A DNA stretch of 64,000 nt, from the NCBI GenBank assembly GCA_945900785.1, contig CAMDJM010000001.1, forward strand, positions 1-64,000, read 5' to 3'. Made by a program: the position numbers and the translations under genes. This document shows, piece after piece, positions 16,369-24,239 of this stretch. Source of the DNA: Akkermansia muciniphila (GTDB lineage: Bacteria > Verrucomicrobiota > Verrucomicrobiia > Verrucomicrobiales > V1-33). The stretch's first letter is position 1; each line of letters opens with the position of its first letter. The notes below the pieces were generated by a model. The model had not been told where the DNA came from. It saw nothing but the letters and a program-made list of their open reading frames with translations, and searched no databases.

Positions 16369-17137
16369 AAATAGTCTTATGCGGAAATACTATTTTGCAG
16401 GACTATTTTCTGGCATAGTAGTTTCCTCCTTCTTATTCTACGTTTTTCAATATCAATCTTCCCAAAATTCTGCATTATTTAATAAATCCCGGACGATTAA
16501 CCAGTATTCACATTCTTCGGGCAATATTAAAACGAAAAATCCTGATAATCAGCATATTGAATCTACAGAGGAAAAAAATGCAACCAAACAGGGGGTTACT
16601 ATTCCTAATTCACTCGCAGTAATTTTGTTCGAAGACTCAGTTGATTTACAGTCGCTCAAACTAAGTGAAATAGTTGCTTTACAGCTACATATAACACCTC
16701 AAGAAAATGATTTAATTTCAAATTTAATCAAAAATTCTATAGTTGAATTGGGCCAAATAGAGTCCCAATCAGCAAAATTGGAGGAGACAGTGCAAGGCAT
16801 GGCATACGTTATTGACCAAAATCCAAAAGCCGATGAACTTCAAAAAAGCTTTTCATCTAAACTATTTAGTATTTTTCCAGAAAATAGAAGTAAAGCAGAT
16901 TTAGTAGCATCCTATATCACTAACAGTAAAGTTTTCGGAGGATTTGGTTTATTTAAAAAAGAAATTTATGTTACCGATTATGCTACTTCCAATGTTGATG
17001 GAAGCGATGGCCCTATGAAGAGCATGGTTGAAGTAGAATTAACAACTGAATCTAGTAGCTCCCGCGTTTCGACTAGGAGCCACACTATCGATCCTAGTTT
17101 AGAATTTGTGAAAATACGTTATCCTTTTCTTAAATAA
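16361..17137 (+). CDS. Membrane-anchored protein, unknown function
   Basis: About 258 residues with a single N-terminal membrane helix (YYFAGLFSGIVVSSFLFYVF) and a hydrophilic, Ser/Asn/Lys-rich, probably extracytoplasmic remainder. No family is recognised. The start is uncertain: ATGs at 16346, 16361 and 16379 all keep the helix, and none has a clear ribosome binding site. The choice at 16361 overlaps the upstream stop and would allow coupled translation. The gene is among the most AT-rich in the window, which points to transfer from another genome. Confidence 0.6.
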   Translation: MLRNSLMRKYYFAGLFSGIVVSSFLFYVFQYQSSQNSALFNKSRTINQYSHSSGNIKTKNPDNQHIESTEEKNATKQGVTIPNSLAVILFEDSVDLQSLKLSEIVALQLHITPQENDLISNLIKNSIVELGQIESQSAKLEETVQGMAYVIDQNPKADELQKSFSSKLFSIFPENRSKADLVASYITNSKVFGGFGLFKKEIYVTDYATSNVDGSDGPMKSMVEVELTTESSSSRVSTRSHTIDPSLEFVKIRYPFLK

Positions 17138-17151
17138 TTTCTTGTGTTTTA

Positions 17152-18573
17152 ATGTCCATAAATCTGTGTTTTTCTACGGATTTGCTCGGTTTTCCAAAGA
17201 TTTCTTCTGTGATTGCCTCCGCACTTAGGAGAACACTAAAATCGATCAATGTAGTTGTGTTTTGTCATAGGTTTTTGCCATCCTCTTTTCAAGTTAACAC
17301 TTTATCAGTTGAGTTTAGGTATTCGAATAAACGTAACAACGGTCAGTTCCCTTCTCACGTTAATTCTGCGGTATTCGATCGCCTACGCATAATCAAGAGT
17401 AAGTCGGATTGGAACAGATGTTTAATTTTGGACCACGATATGCTGGCGCTCTGTGATCTTGCCCCATATTTCGAGGAGGATTTTGAGGGAAATCTCCTCA
17501 TGGGCAGGTTATTTGGTCCGGGAAACACCTTGGGTATTCAGATGTCACAAAGGGGAGGTCTTCTCCCAAATCTGCAATATGCTGCCGACTATCCGTATTT
17601 TTACATGGGCCCAATGATGAATTTGAAGGTGATGCGGGAGGAGGGGACTTGGGAGAAATTGCTGGCCGCGCATGAAGCGCTGGGGCAGGATGAGCAGATG
17701 GCTCTGACGATTGCTACCGAAGGCCGGGTGAAGGGAGTGGGGCGCAAGTGGAATCTGGTCCCACAGTGGGATCATCTGGAAGAGGGTAAAGCCGGTCCTG
17801 AGCGCTCTCTTTATGGAACCGTGGGCGAGGCCGCAACTTGGAAGGATGGTCTGCCGGAGGGAATCATTCATTGGACGGGCTGGGAAAAGCCATGGCATCA
17901 TGGCACCCGGGTTTGGAGGCCTGATCTCTGGGAAGCAGAGGAAACCAGTTGGGAAGCCCTTCGCAATGGCTGGTGGGACAAACCCCGCGCCATAGAAGTG
18001 GAGCCCCGTAATTTCCGCGACGTCAACCACCTCGCGAGGCGCGGGTGGCGCGTGCAAATCATCCATCCAGGAATGCCTTTGGATCAAACCGCAGCAGCCG
18101 GGGCATTAGCCCAGGGAACGCCGGAACCGGATGCAGAGGAGAGCCGGAAAACGCTAGCCAAACCTGAAGCAGACTCCACTTCACCGGAGGCGATTCCAGT
18201 GGATCAGGAAGATTTCTATCGTCCTTTCCCGGACGTTTCGGTGACGCTTCCTCTGGGAGGGAAAGAGGCCCCGGCGGGGAATCTTCCGGAATGGGATCCA
18301 GTAGCTGAAATGGTGCGCTTTGGGGTGCCGACCACTGCCGCAGCGTGGCTCAAAGCGCAGAAAGCGCTCCCGCCTTGTGTGGTGCTACGGGGACCGGCGA
18401 GCAAACGTGACACGTCGCGGCTCGAAAAAATGGGTTATGGAAAGCATTGCCTGATTCGGCGGGAGGATTGGCCGGCGGGTGGGCCATCTCCGTCAGTGTT
18501 GGAATTTTCGGAAAACCTGCCGCTGCCTGCTTTCGGCGAAGCTGAGGATTTGTATCTGATGCGGGTGAGGTGA
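17152..18573 (+). CDS. GT8-family glycosyltransferase with C-terminal extension
   Basis: A 473-residue protein. Residues 1-270 show the GT8 pattern: an N-terminal strand with CFSTD, the D-x-D metal site in LILDHDMLALCD, YFYMGPMMNL (the usual F-N-x-G-V-x-x-x-N position), QDEQMAL, and HWTGWEKPWH matching the C-terminal H-x-G-x-x-K-P-W motif. GT8 enzymes transfer hexoses from UDP-sugars, often in LPS core or glycan assembly. The last 200 residues are not recognised; they are proline- and acid-rich in part. The first 300-400 bases are AT-rich like the upstream gene, while the rest is GC-rich, so the gene may be a recombinant. It lies 14 bases after the anchored protein gene. Confidence 0.75.
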   Translation: MSINLCFSTDLLGFPKISSVIASALRRTLKSINVVVFCHRFLPSSFQVNTLSVEFRYSNKRNNGQFPSHVNSAVFDRLRIIKSKSDWNRCLILDHDMLALCDLAPYFEEDFEGNLLMGRLFGPGNTLGIQMSQRGGLLPNLQYAADYPYFYMGPMMNLKVMREEGTWEKLLAAHEALGQDEQMALTIATEGRVKGVGRKWNLVPQWDHLEEGKAGPERSLYGTVGEAATWKDGLPEGIIHWTGWEKPWHHGTRVWRPDLWEAEETSWEALRNGWWDKPRAIEVEPRNFRDVNHLARRGWRVQIIHPGMPLDQTAAAGALAQGTPEPDAEESRKTLAKPEADSTSPEAIPVDQEDFYRPFPDVSVTLPLGGKEAPAGNLPEWDPVAEMVRFGVPTTAAAWLKAQKALPPCVVLRGPASKRDTSRLEKMGYGKHCLIRREDWPAGGPSPSVLEFSENLPLPAFGEAEDLYLMRVR

Positions 18574-18815
18574 AAGGCTGGCCGGTTTTAGCCCATGCCT
18601 TTTTATTCTGCCAAAAAAAAGGTGGCCCGGGCTTCCTATCCAGGGGGGGTGCGGCCTTCCAGATTGGAGTTACCGTTGATCCGGCGGGCTGGAGGCCTAC
18701 GCCCCACGCCACATGATGTCAAATTAGTGCTCATCGCTTGGACCTGGCGGGATGCACCAGTAAGGGAGTGGCCGGGGCCAAGAGCCACCCTGTAAAAGCC
18801 TGACGGGCCAGGCGC

Positions 18816-20048
18816 TTAAACCGCCCGGACCAATTCCTCGGGGATACCCCGCAAGGTGAAGAGGCGGAGGATGGTTTCCTCAATGAGGTTATTCGGACAG
18901 GAGGCCCCGGCGGTGATTCCGACGGTGACGGGGGCACCGCCGAGCAGCTTGTCAGGGTAGCCGGGTTGCTCCCGTTTGAGGAGGAGATCAAAGTGGATGA
19001 TTTCCTCCAGCGATTTGAGGCAAAGCGAATCGCGGATAAAGAAGGTGGGGAGATGCTTTTCCGCGATTTCCACGAGGTGGGTGGTGTTGGAGGAGTTGTA
19101 TCCGCCGACCACCAGCAGCAGATCCATGGGCTCCTTCAGCATTTCGTAGAGGGCGTCCTGACGTTCCTGCGTGGCCCCGCAAATGGTGTCGAAGACGGAA
19201 AAGTTATTCAGGGCGGCATCGGATCCGTCGCGGTCCACAATGGCCTGGCGCAGGCGGCCCTGGAGGTCTTCGGTTTCGCTTTTCAGCATGGTGGTCTGGT
19301 TGGCCACTCCAATGCGTTTCAGATGCTGGTCGGGATCGAATTCATCGCTGTGGGCTCCGGCAAAGTGTTGCAGGAACTCGTATTTGTTGCCCCCGTGGCG
19401 GATGTAGTCGCAGACACGCTCGGCATCAGCCAGAGTTAGGACAACGAGGTAATTTCCCATGCCATCGTCGCCGAGGGCGCGCGAGGCGGTGGCGCGGGTT
19501 TCCTCATGGGCGGATTTGCCATGGATGATGGAGGTGAGGCCACGCCGGGCATATTCCCGGACCCGGCGCCAGACACTCATGACATCGCCGCAGGTGGTGT
19601 CGACGGTGCCACAGCCCCGCGCGGTGAGGCGTTTCATGACTTCCGTGGTGGCACCGAAGGCGGGTATGATGACGATGTCTTCCGGTTCCAGATTGGCAAA
19701 TTCCTCTTCGGTGGGCGGGTTGTGCAGCATGAGAATGCTCATGTCGCTGAGCTGCCGGTTCACCTCCGGATTGTGGATGATCTCTCCAAGCAGGAAGAGA
19801 CGGCGGTCACCGAAAACCTTGCGCGAGGCATAGGCAAGATCGATGGCGCGCTCCACACCATAGCAAAAACCAAATTGCCGGGCGAGGCGGATGGTGGTGT
19901 TCCCCACCGTCAGGACGCCCCCGCTTTGCCGCAGCCGCTCGACGATGGTGGAGCGGTAATGGGTTTCCACCTCAGCCTGGACGTGGGCCATGACCTCCGG
20001 GGTGCGGACGTTGACCTTGCGGGGCTTGGCGGGGGCGGGAATGGACAT
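18816..20048 (-). CDS. ispH: 4-hydroxy-3-methylbut-2-enyl diphosphate reductase
   Basis: The last enzyme of the MEP isoprenoid pathway, turning HMBPP into IPP and DMAPP with a 4Fe-4S cluster. The three cluster cysteines are visible at about residues 62 (FGFCYGVERA), 153 (VDTTCGDV) and 384 (GASCPNN). At 410 residues it is the long form known from cyanobacteria and some other phyla, longer than the E. coli enzyme. Its last 46 residues lie in a segment duplicated at 13661-13800. I infer that this tail was brought in by the island. The start codon is preceded by a run of CCA repeats with no Shine-Dalgarno sequence. Confidence 0.95.
   Translation of the reverse strand: MSIPAPAKPRKVNVRTPEVMAHVQAEVETHYRSTIVERLRQSGGVLTVGNTTIRLARQFGFCYGVERAIDLAYASRKVFGDRRLFLLGEIIHNPEVNRQLSDMSILMLHNPPTEEEFANLEPEDIVIIPAFGATTEVMKRLTARGCGTVDTTCGDVMSVWRRVREYARRGLTSIIHGKSAHEETRATASRALGDDGMGNYLVVLTLADAERVCDYIRHGGNKYEFLQHFAGAHSDEFDPDQHLKRIGVANQTTMLKSETEDLQGRLRQAIVDRDGSDAALNNFSVFDTICGATQERQDALYEMLKEPMDLLLVVGGYNSSNTTHLVEIAEKHLPTFFIRDSLCLKSLEEIIHFDLLLKREQPGYPDKLLGGAPVTVGITAGASCPNNLIEETILRLFTLRGIPEELVRAV
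18818..18957. repeat. Direct repeat shared with 13661-13800 (ispH gene end)
   Basis: This 140-base segment aligns without gaps to 13661-13800, with six mismatches. The match stops abruptly at the CAGGG end on the inner side of the island's left copy, where one copy continues into ispH and the other into the island. On the outer side it stops just after the stop codon. The two copies would be the borders of the inserted DNA. Confidence 0.9.
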
Positions 20049-20068
20049 GGGTGGTGGTGGTGGGGGGA

Positions 20069-20175
20069 GTTCTTGGTTCCTGGTTCTTGGTTATAGGGGG
20101 CCGGGCTGCAGGAGGGACTTCGGGTGTTGCCCTTTTCAGGGAATTGGCCTAATAACCAGGAACCAATAACCCCCA
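20069..20175. repeat. Inverted heptad-like AACCAGG/AACCAAT repeats
   Basis: At 20069-20096 the plus strand reads as G-T-T-C-T-T-G-G-T-T-like units and at 20146-20172 as their complement. GGTTCCTGGTT at 20076 pairs perfectly with AACCAGGAACC at 20155. Each side is built from seven-base units (AACCAAG, AACCAGG, AACCAAT). The element fills the gap between the ispH start and the L,D-transpeptidase end. Similar units occur at 46150-46180. Confidence 0.6.
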
Positions 20176-20180
20176 TTACC

Positions 20181-20816
20181 TCAATCCACGAAAAGATTCC
20201 CCTTATACTGGGCGTCCTGGAAGACGGCGTCGGTCATCATATAGCTGTCCGGAGGATTTGGCAGGGAGGTGTCATCCAGAGTGGGCAGTTTGGCTCCGAC
20301 CGTGGCATCCAAGGGCTGGGAGGAGGCGACGCTGATCGGGGTGCCGTAGCTGACGAGGGCGAAGATTTTAGGAGCGGCTTTTTTGGGGACCCGGACGCAG
20401 CCGTGGGTGCAGGGATAGGCCTTGAGGAAACCCCAGTGAATGCCGTAGCCAGGGCGGAATTCCACCCAGTAGGGCAAGGGATAGGAGCCGTAGGACATGG
20501 AGCGCCGCTTGAAGGTTTTGGCGGTGACGCGGTGGTTTCCGGGAGGGGTCACGCTGCCAGCCTTGCCTACGGTGCAGGGGGTAGCGAGCAGCACCCTGCT
20601 GCCTTCCATAACGTAGAGCCGCTGGGCTCCGGTAGAGATTTTGACGCTGACCGCCCCGGGGTTTTGGGCACGGAGGGCGGGTGGGTCGTAGTTGATGGAC
20701 GTGCCGTTGCCATTGCGGGCAGTGGTTTTGGTGGTGCCACAGCTGGTGAAACTGAAGCAGCCTGCCGCGAGCAGGGCTGCGCTGGCGAGACGGGAAAGGG
20801 AGGGTGCGATTTTCAT
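20181..20816 (-). CDS. L,D-transpeptidase (YkuD) lipoprotein
   Basis: A protein of about 211 residues. The YkuD domain carries the catalytic block HWGFLKAYPCTHGCVRVP, the family's H-x(n)-S/T-H-G-C-x-R signature with the nucleophilic Cys. These enzymes form 3-3 peptidoglycan crosslinks or attach proteins to peptidoglycan in the periplasm. The N-terminus has a signal peptide ending FSFTSCG, a probable but not perfect lipobox. I use the ATG at 20816, preceded by GGGAAAA; the frame also opens at a GTG ten codons upstream. The central domain contains VKISTGAQRLYVMEG, the typical YkuD N-terminal strand. Confidence 0.88.
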   Translation of the reverse strand: MKIAPSLSRLASAALLAAGCFSFTSCGTTKTTARNGNGTSINYDPPALRAQNPGAVSVKISTGAQRLYVMEGSRVLLATPCTVGKAGSVTPPGNHRVTAKTFKRRSMSYGSYPLPYWVEFRPGYGIHWGFLKAYPCTHGCVRVPKKAAPKIFALVSYGTPISVASSQPLDATVGAKLPTLDDTSLPNPPDSYMMTDAVFQDAQYKGNLFVD

Positions 20817-20957
20817 ACGTTTTCCCGGTAACACAGCCCTTTTCACCTCTCCACCGGTTTTTCATGGGCAATGAGGGGCCTGGCCCCGCAGTCCAAAAAG
20901 GGGCTTCACCGTCCGGCTGGATAATGGAGCCCCCCGGCGCAGGACGCGGGATGCGTC

Positions 20958-23900
20958 TCAGTCTTCCTGCACGGCGCGGAAGAAGAGGCGCGGCTCGCGG
21001 TTGTTGCAGAGGATGCGGCAGGTGATTTCTTCTCCGGTGCCCAGAAAACTCTGGTCTGTCAGGATGTCGCTGCCCGTGATGGTGCAGGTGGAACTGATCC
21101 ACATGGGCGGAGTGGTGAGGGAGCTGCTCTGCTCGATGCGGTAGTGTTTGCCGGCCACGGTGGGAAGAGTGAGTTCAACTTCCTGAACCGGGCCGTGCAG
21201 CACTCTGATGTTTCTGAGCTGGAAGCCGGCGGCTCCGGTGGGAGCCGCTGCTGCCGAAAGGCCCATGGACGCTACGGTGGAGAAAGGAATGCCTGCCGGA
21301 TTGGTGAAGCTGACAAAAACCTGTCCGAGCCCGCCTGATTTCAATCCAGGATCGGCCGAGACGGGAATCAGGACCCGGGTGGTGCCTCCTGCGGGGATGC
21401 TGACTTGTCCATTCTGCACATTGGTGGCATCCCGTCCCGAGCCGAGATGGAAGACGGAAGGGTTGACGGTGAGGACATAGGGGACATTGAGAGGCACCGT
21501 GCCGGGGTTGATGAAATCGAAGCCCACCACGCCACCACCGGTGGCTGGCAGGTTCAGCACGGCGCTGCCGGCGGCGCTGCCCGCTCCGCCATTGGCTGCC
21601 TTTACGATGACTTCTCCCTGGGCCGCTTTCCGGACAATGCCATCGCAGCAAAACTGGTTGGGTGGGTTGGCGAAATCGTGCACACACGCCTGGAAGGCCG
21701 CACAGGCCCCTGCCGGCATCTGCTTGCAGTCGACATGGATGGAAACCGAGGTGCATCCCCCTGCTTTCACAAAGACGACTCCACTGGCTGGACTGAATTG
21801 GCTGTTCAGGAGCTCGGCGTTGCAGGGCGGCACGATGCCCAGTCCGCTGATGCTCCAGGCATAGTCCTTGTCCACGGCGCCGCAATTGCAGATGGTCAGG
21901 ATGATTTCGGCGATTTCTCCGGCAACTGGATTGCCCGGACAGCAGGGAGCGATCCTCGTGACCTCGCAATAGTCCGGCTTGGGCAGGTTGGGGCACCTGG
22001 GCAGGATGATGCAGCATTTTTGGGAGCAGCACTCAATGATGTCAGCATTGTGCAGACTCAGGTAGAAGCAGATTTCCTGACCTTCCAAGGCCCCGCTGAT
22101 GACGGTCGTCAGGGTGACGGTGCCGCCCGGTGCCACGGGGCTGGCTGTCAGATCGATGGTCGCAGGGGTGAAGGTGACTGGCCCGGCCGGAGGCAGGGGC
22201 GGGAGAAAATTCGCGTGATACCAGGTGAAGGGGGAGATGTTGGTAATGGTTTTTTTCAGGATCCACTCACATTTACCCGCGCTGTTCACCCTTGGGGTGA
22301 TGGAGAGGTCCTTCACGATGAAACAATCGCAGTCCGGCGTGTCCAGGCAGATTTTTTCCGTGCAGCATTCCTCGCCCTGCTCATCCAGTAGCGTGATACG
22401 GAAACAGACCGTGGAATTGCCAGCCACGGCGGGGATCTGCACGGTCAAGGGCACTGAGGCTCCGGGGGGCAAGGCGGCGGGAAGGGCCGTTGGACCGGCG
22501 GGCGTGGGTTGGGCAGTCACTGCTCCTGCGGGAAGGCTGGCGGCTGGGCAGGGGGTATACCACACATAGCGGGCGGTATTGGTGCCGGTGTTTTTCAGGG
22601 TGAAGGAAGCGGTGAAGGGTCCGCCGGCCTGCACGGGGCACTCCACCTTGATATCTGAAACTTCAAGGCAGGCACAGGGATCATGGAGCGCCACATCTCC
22701 CTGGAGGGTTTTGGGCACATTGTTGATCACACAATCCAGATCAATGCAGTGTGAGTTCAGACCGGCCGGAACATCGGCCTGATTTCCTGCCGCAGGGATG
22801 CGGGTCAGACCGTAGATGAAAGGTGCCGGAAAGTTCAGCGCATCGCCGGAGGCCCAGACCGCGCCGGAGCATTCGATATCGACGCCCCCGGCGGAATTGA
22901 AGCCGTTGGAGTAGTTCCCCACCTTGAATTTATTCTGGGGGCTGGCCACCCAGGCTCCGGAAGCCCCGGTGTATTCAAAGGCCCGCCCATTGTGAGGGCC
23001 GCCGTAGCCGGCCCCGGAATGATAGCGTTCCGCAAAGATCATGCGGCCCGGACCCGTCCGGGAAAAGGAAATGTCAGAAGGTGGCATGGCCGATCCGGAG
23101 ATGGGTGGGATGGAAGCAATCTGCGCCACCGCAGAACCGGCGAGGAAAGCCCCGGTGACCGGATCCAGGCTGACGGACCAGATGGCGTGGGCCGCTGCAT
23201 TCCAGACGCCGTAGTAGAGCCTGTTTTCATCCTTTTTCACCTGCAGCCCCCAGACCCGGCGGCCCAATTGGGTGAAATTCTGGGCGACATCGTCCGCTCC
23301 GAACCCTGTGGCGACCCCGTGGTCGAAGGCGGGTCCGGCCAGCGCACCGGTGGAGGCATCCAGCCGGTAGATTTTCCCATCCTCCAGGCTGCTGACGAAG
23401 AGCAGGGCGGTGCCGTTCCCGGAGCGGTGATAACAGACATTGCCCAGTCCGGCCCGGTTGCTGCCCTGAGGAATGTTATTCCATGCCGTAATGCTGCCAT
23501 CGGTTCCATTCAGCCGGTAGACTGTGCAGCTGTTATTGCCGGCAGGATAGGCGAATTGACCGTAAACCGTCGAGGCCGTGACATAGAGGTTGGGGTTGTT
23601 GTCATCACTCGTGGTGATGCCAAATACTTCCCCCAGATTTCTGGCATTCCAGATGCGGGTGGAAGAGGGCACCCCGGGATTCTGCAGCGCCAGTTCATTA
23701 TGAAAGCGCTGCCATGCGTGGGAGCCGCCGGCGATGTCGAAGGGCGCTGCGGCCAGCGCCGGGGCACTGCCGTCTATCACGGCGACCACAAATCCATTCG
23801 GATCCTGGGCAAACTGGGCGGTGCTGGTGTTGGAAAAGCAGGTCGCGGCCACGAAACCTTTTTTCAGGGGCAGCAGGTCCTGGGTGGTATTAGCGATGGC

Positions 23901-23960
23901 CGCAGCGCCTGGCAACAGGCAACATAGCGCGGCAAACGTATTCTTCAGGGTCGTTTTCAT
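20958..23960 (-). CDS. Large secreted Cys-rich protein with repeated beta modules
   Basis: A 1000-residue protein with an N-terminal signal peptide (MKTTLKNTFAALCCLLPGAA). Residues about 30-430 resemble a beta-propeller-like region with repeated Gly/Asn/Asp turns. From about 440 to 780 there are three related modules of 110-130 residues. Each opens with a C-x-C or similar pair, has a [F/L]-T-L-x-N-T/I-type strand, and ends with a Cys cluster (GEECCTEKIC, IIECCSQKCC, NQFCCDG). The final 70 residues form a C-terminal domain (GKHYRIEQSSSL ... LFFRAV) also seen in the CotH protein at 27476. The function is unknown. Many disulfides and an extracellular or outer-membrane location are likely. Confidence 0.8.
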   Translation of the reverse strand: MKTTLKNTFAALCCLLPGAAAIANTTQDLLPLKKGFVAATCFSNTSTAQFAQDPNGFVVAVIDGSAPALAAAPFDIAGGSHAWQRFHNELALQNPGVPSSTRIWNARNLGEVFGITTSDDNNPNLYVTASTVYGQFAYPAGNNSCTVYRLNGTDGSITAWNNIPQGSNRAGLGNVCYHRSGNGTALLFVSSLEDGKIYRLDASTGALAGPAFDHGVATGFGADDVAQNFTQLGRRVWGLQVKKDENRLYYGVWNAAAHAIWSVSLDPVTGAFLAGSAVAQIASIPPISGSAMPPSDISFSRTGPGRMIFAERYHSGAGYGGPHNGRAFEYTGASGAWVASPQNKFKVGNYSNGFNSAGGVDIECSGAVWASGDALNFPAPFIYGLTRIPAAGNQADVPAGLNSHCIDLDCVINNVPKTLQGDVALHDPCACLEVSDIKVECPVQAGGPFTASFTLKNTGTNTARYVWYTPCPAASLPAGAVTAQPTPAGPTALPAALPPGASVPLTVQIPAVAGNSTVCFRITLLDEQGEECCTEKICLDTPDCDCFIVKDLSITPRVNSAGKCEWILKKTITNISPFTWYHANFLPPLPPAGPVTFTPATIDLTASPVAPGGTVTLTTVISGALEGQEICFYLSLHNADIIECCSQKCCIILPRCPNLPKPDYCEVTRIAPCCPGNPVAGEIAEIILTICNCGAVDKDYAWSISGLGIVPPCNAELLNSQFSPASGVVFVKAGGCTSVSIHVDCKQMPAGACAAFQACVHDFANPPNQFCCDGIVRKAAQGEVIVKAANGGAGSAAGSAVLNLPATGGGVVGFDFINPGTVPLNVPYVLTVNPSVFHLGSGRDATNVQNGQVSIPAGGTTRVLIPVSADPGLKSGGLGQVFVSFTNPAGIPFSTVASMGLSAAAAPTGAAGFQLRNIRVLHGPVQEVELTLPTVAGKHYRIEQSSSLTTPPMWISSTCTITGSDILTDQSFLGTGEEITCRILCNNREPRLFFRAVQED

Positions 23961-24239
23961 CGTTGGCTATAGGGTGGTGGGACACAGGAATAACCTAGGT
24001 GCAGTGACGCCTGGAGGATTTCTTGAAAACACGGCCATGGCCATGCCAATTTCTGTGGGGCGCTCATGGGTCAGTCCGGACCGGACTTATTAAAGAATTC
24101 ATTAAATCAGATTGTGGCGAAACTGTCACACCCTAAAACTCACTCATTTCAGGCTTTTTGCGGTAGTTTCCCCCTGTTTTGCCTCCGGAAAACGACCTTC
24201 CTCCGGGAAGATTGAAGTAATCTTTCTGAATGATCAGGT

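Larger units (their letters stand above)
13801..18817. mobile_element. Putative genomic island inserted in the 3' part of ispH
   Basis: About 5 kb lies between two direct copies of the ispH gene end (13661-13800 and 18818-18957). Much of it, especially 14790-17450, is clearly more AT-rich than the flanks. It carries two glycosyltransferase-like genes, a PEP-CTERM protein, and two small exported or anchored proteins, none of which are housekeeping genes. No integrase, transposase or terminal inverted repeat is visible, so the mechanism is open: an element mobilised in trans, a decayed integrative element, or homologous recombination with imported DNA. Confidence 0.55.
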
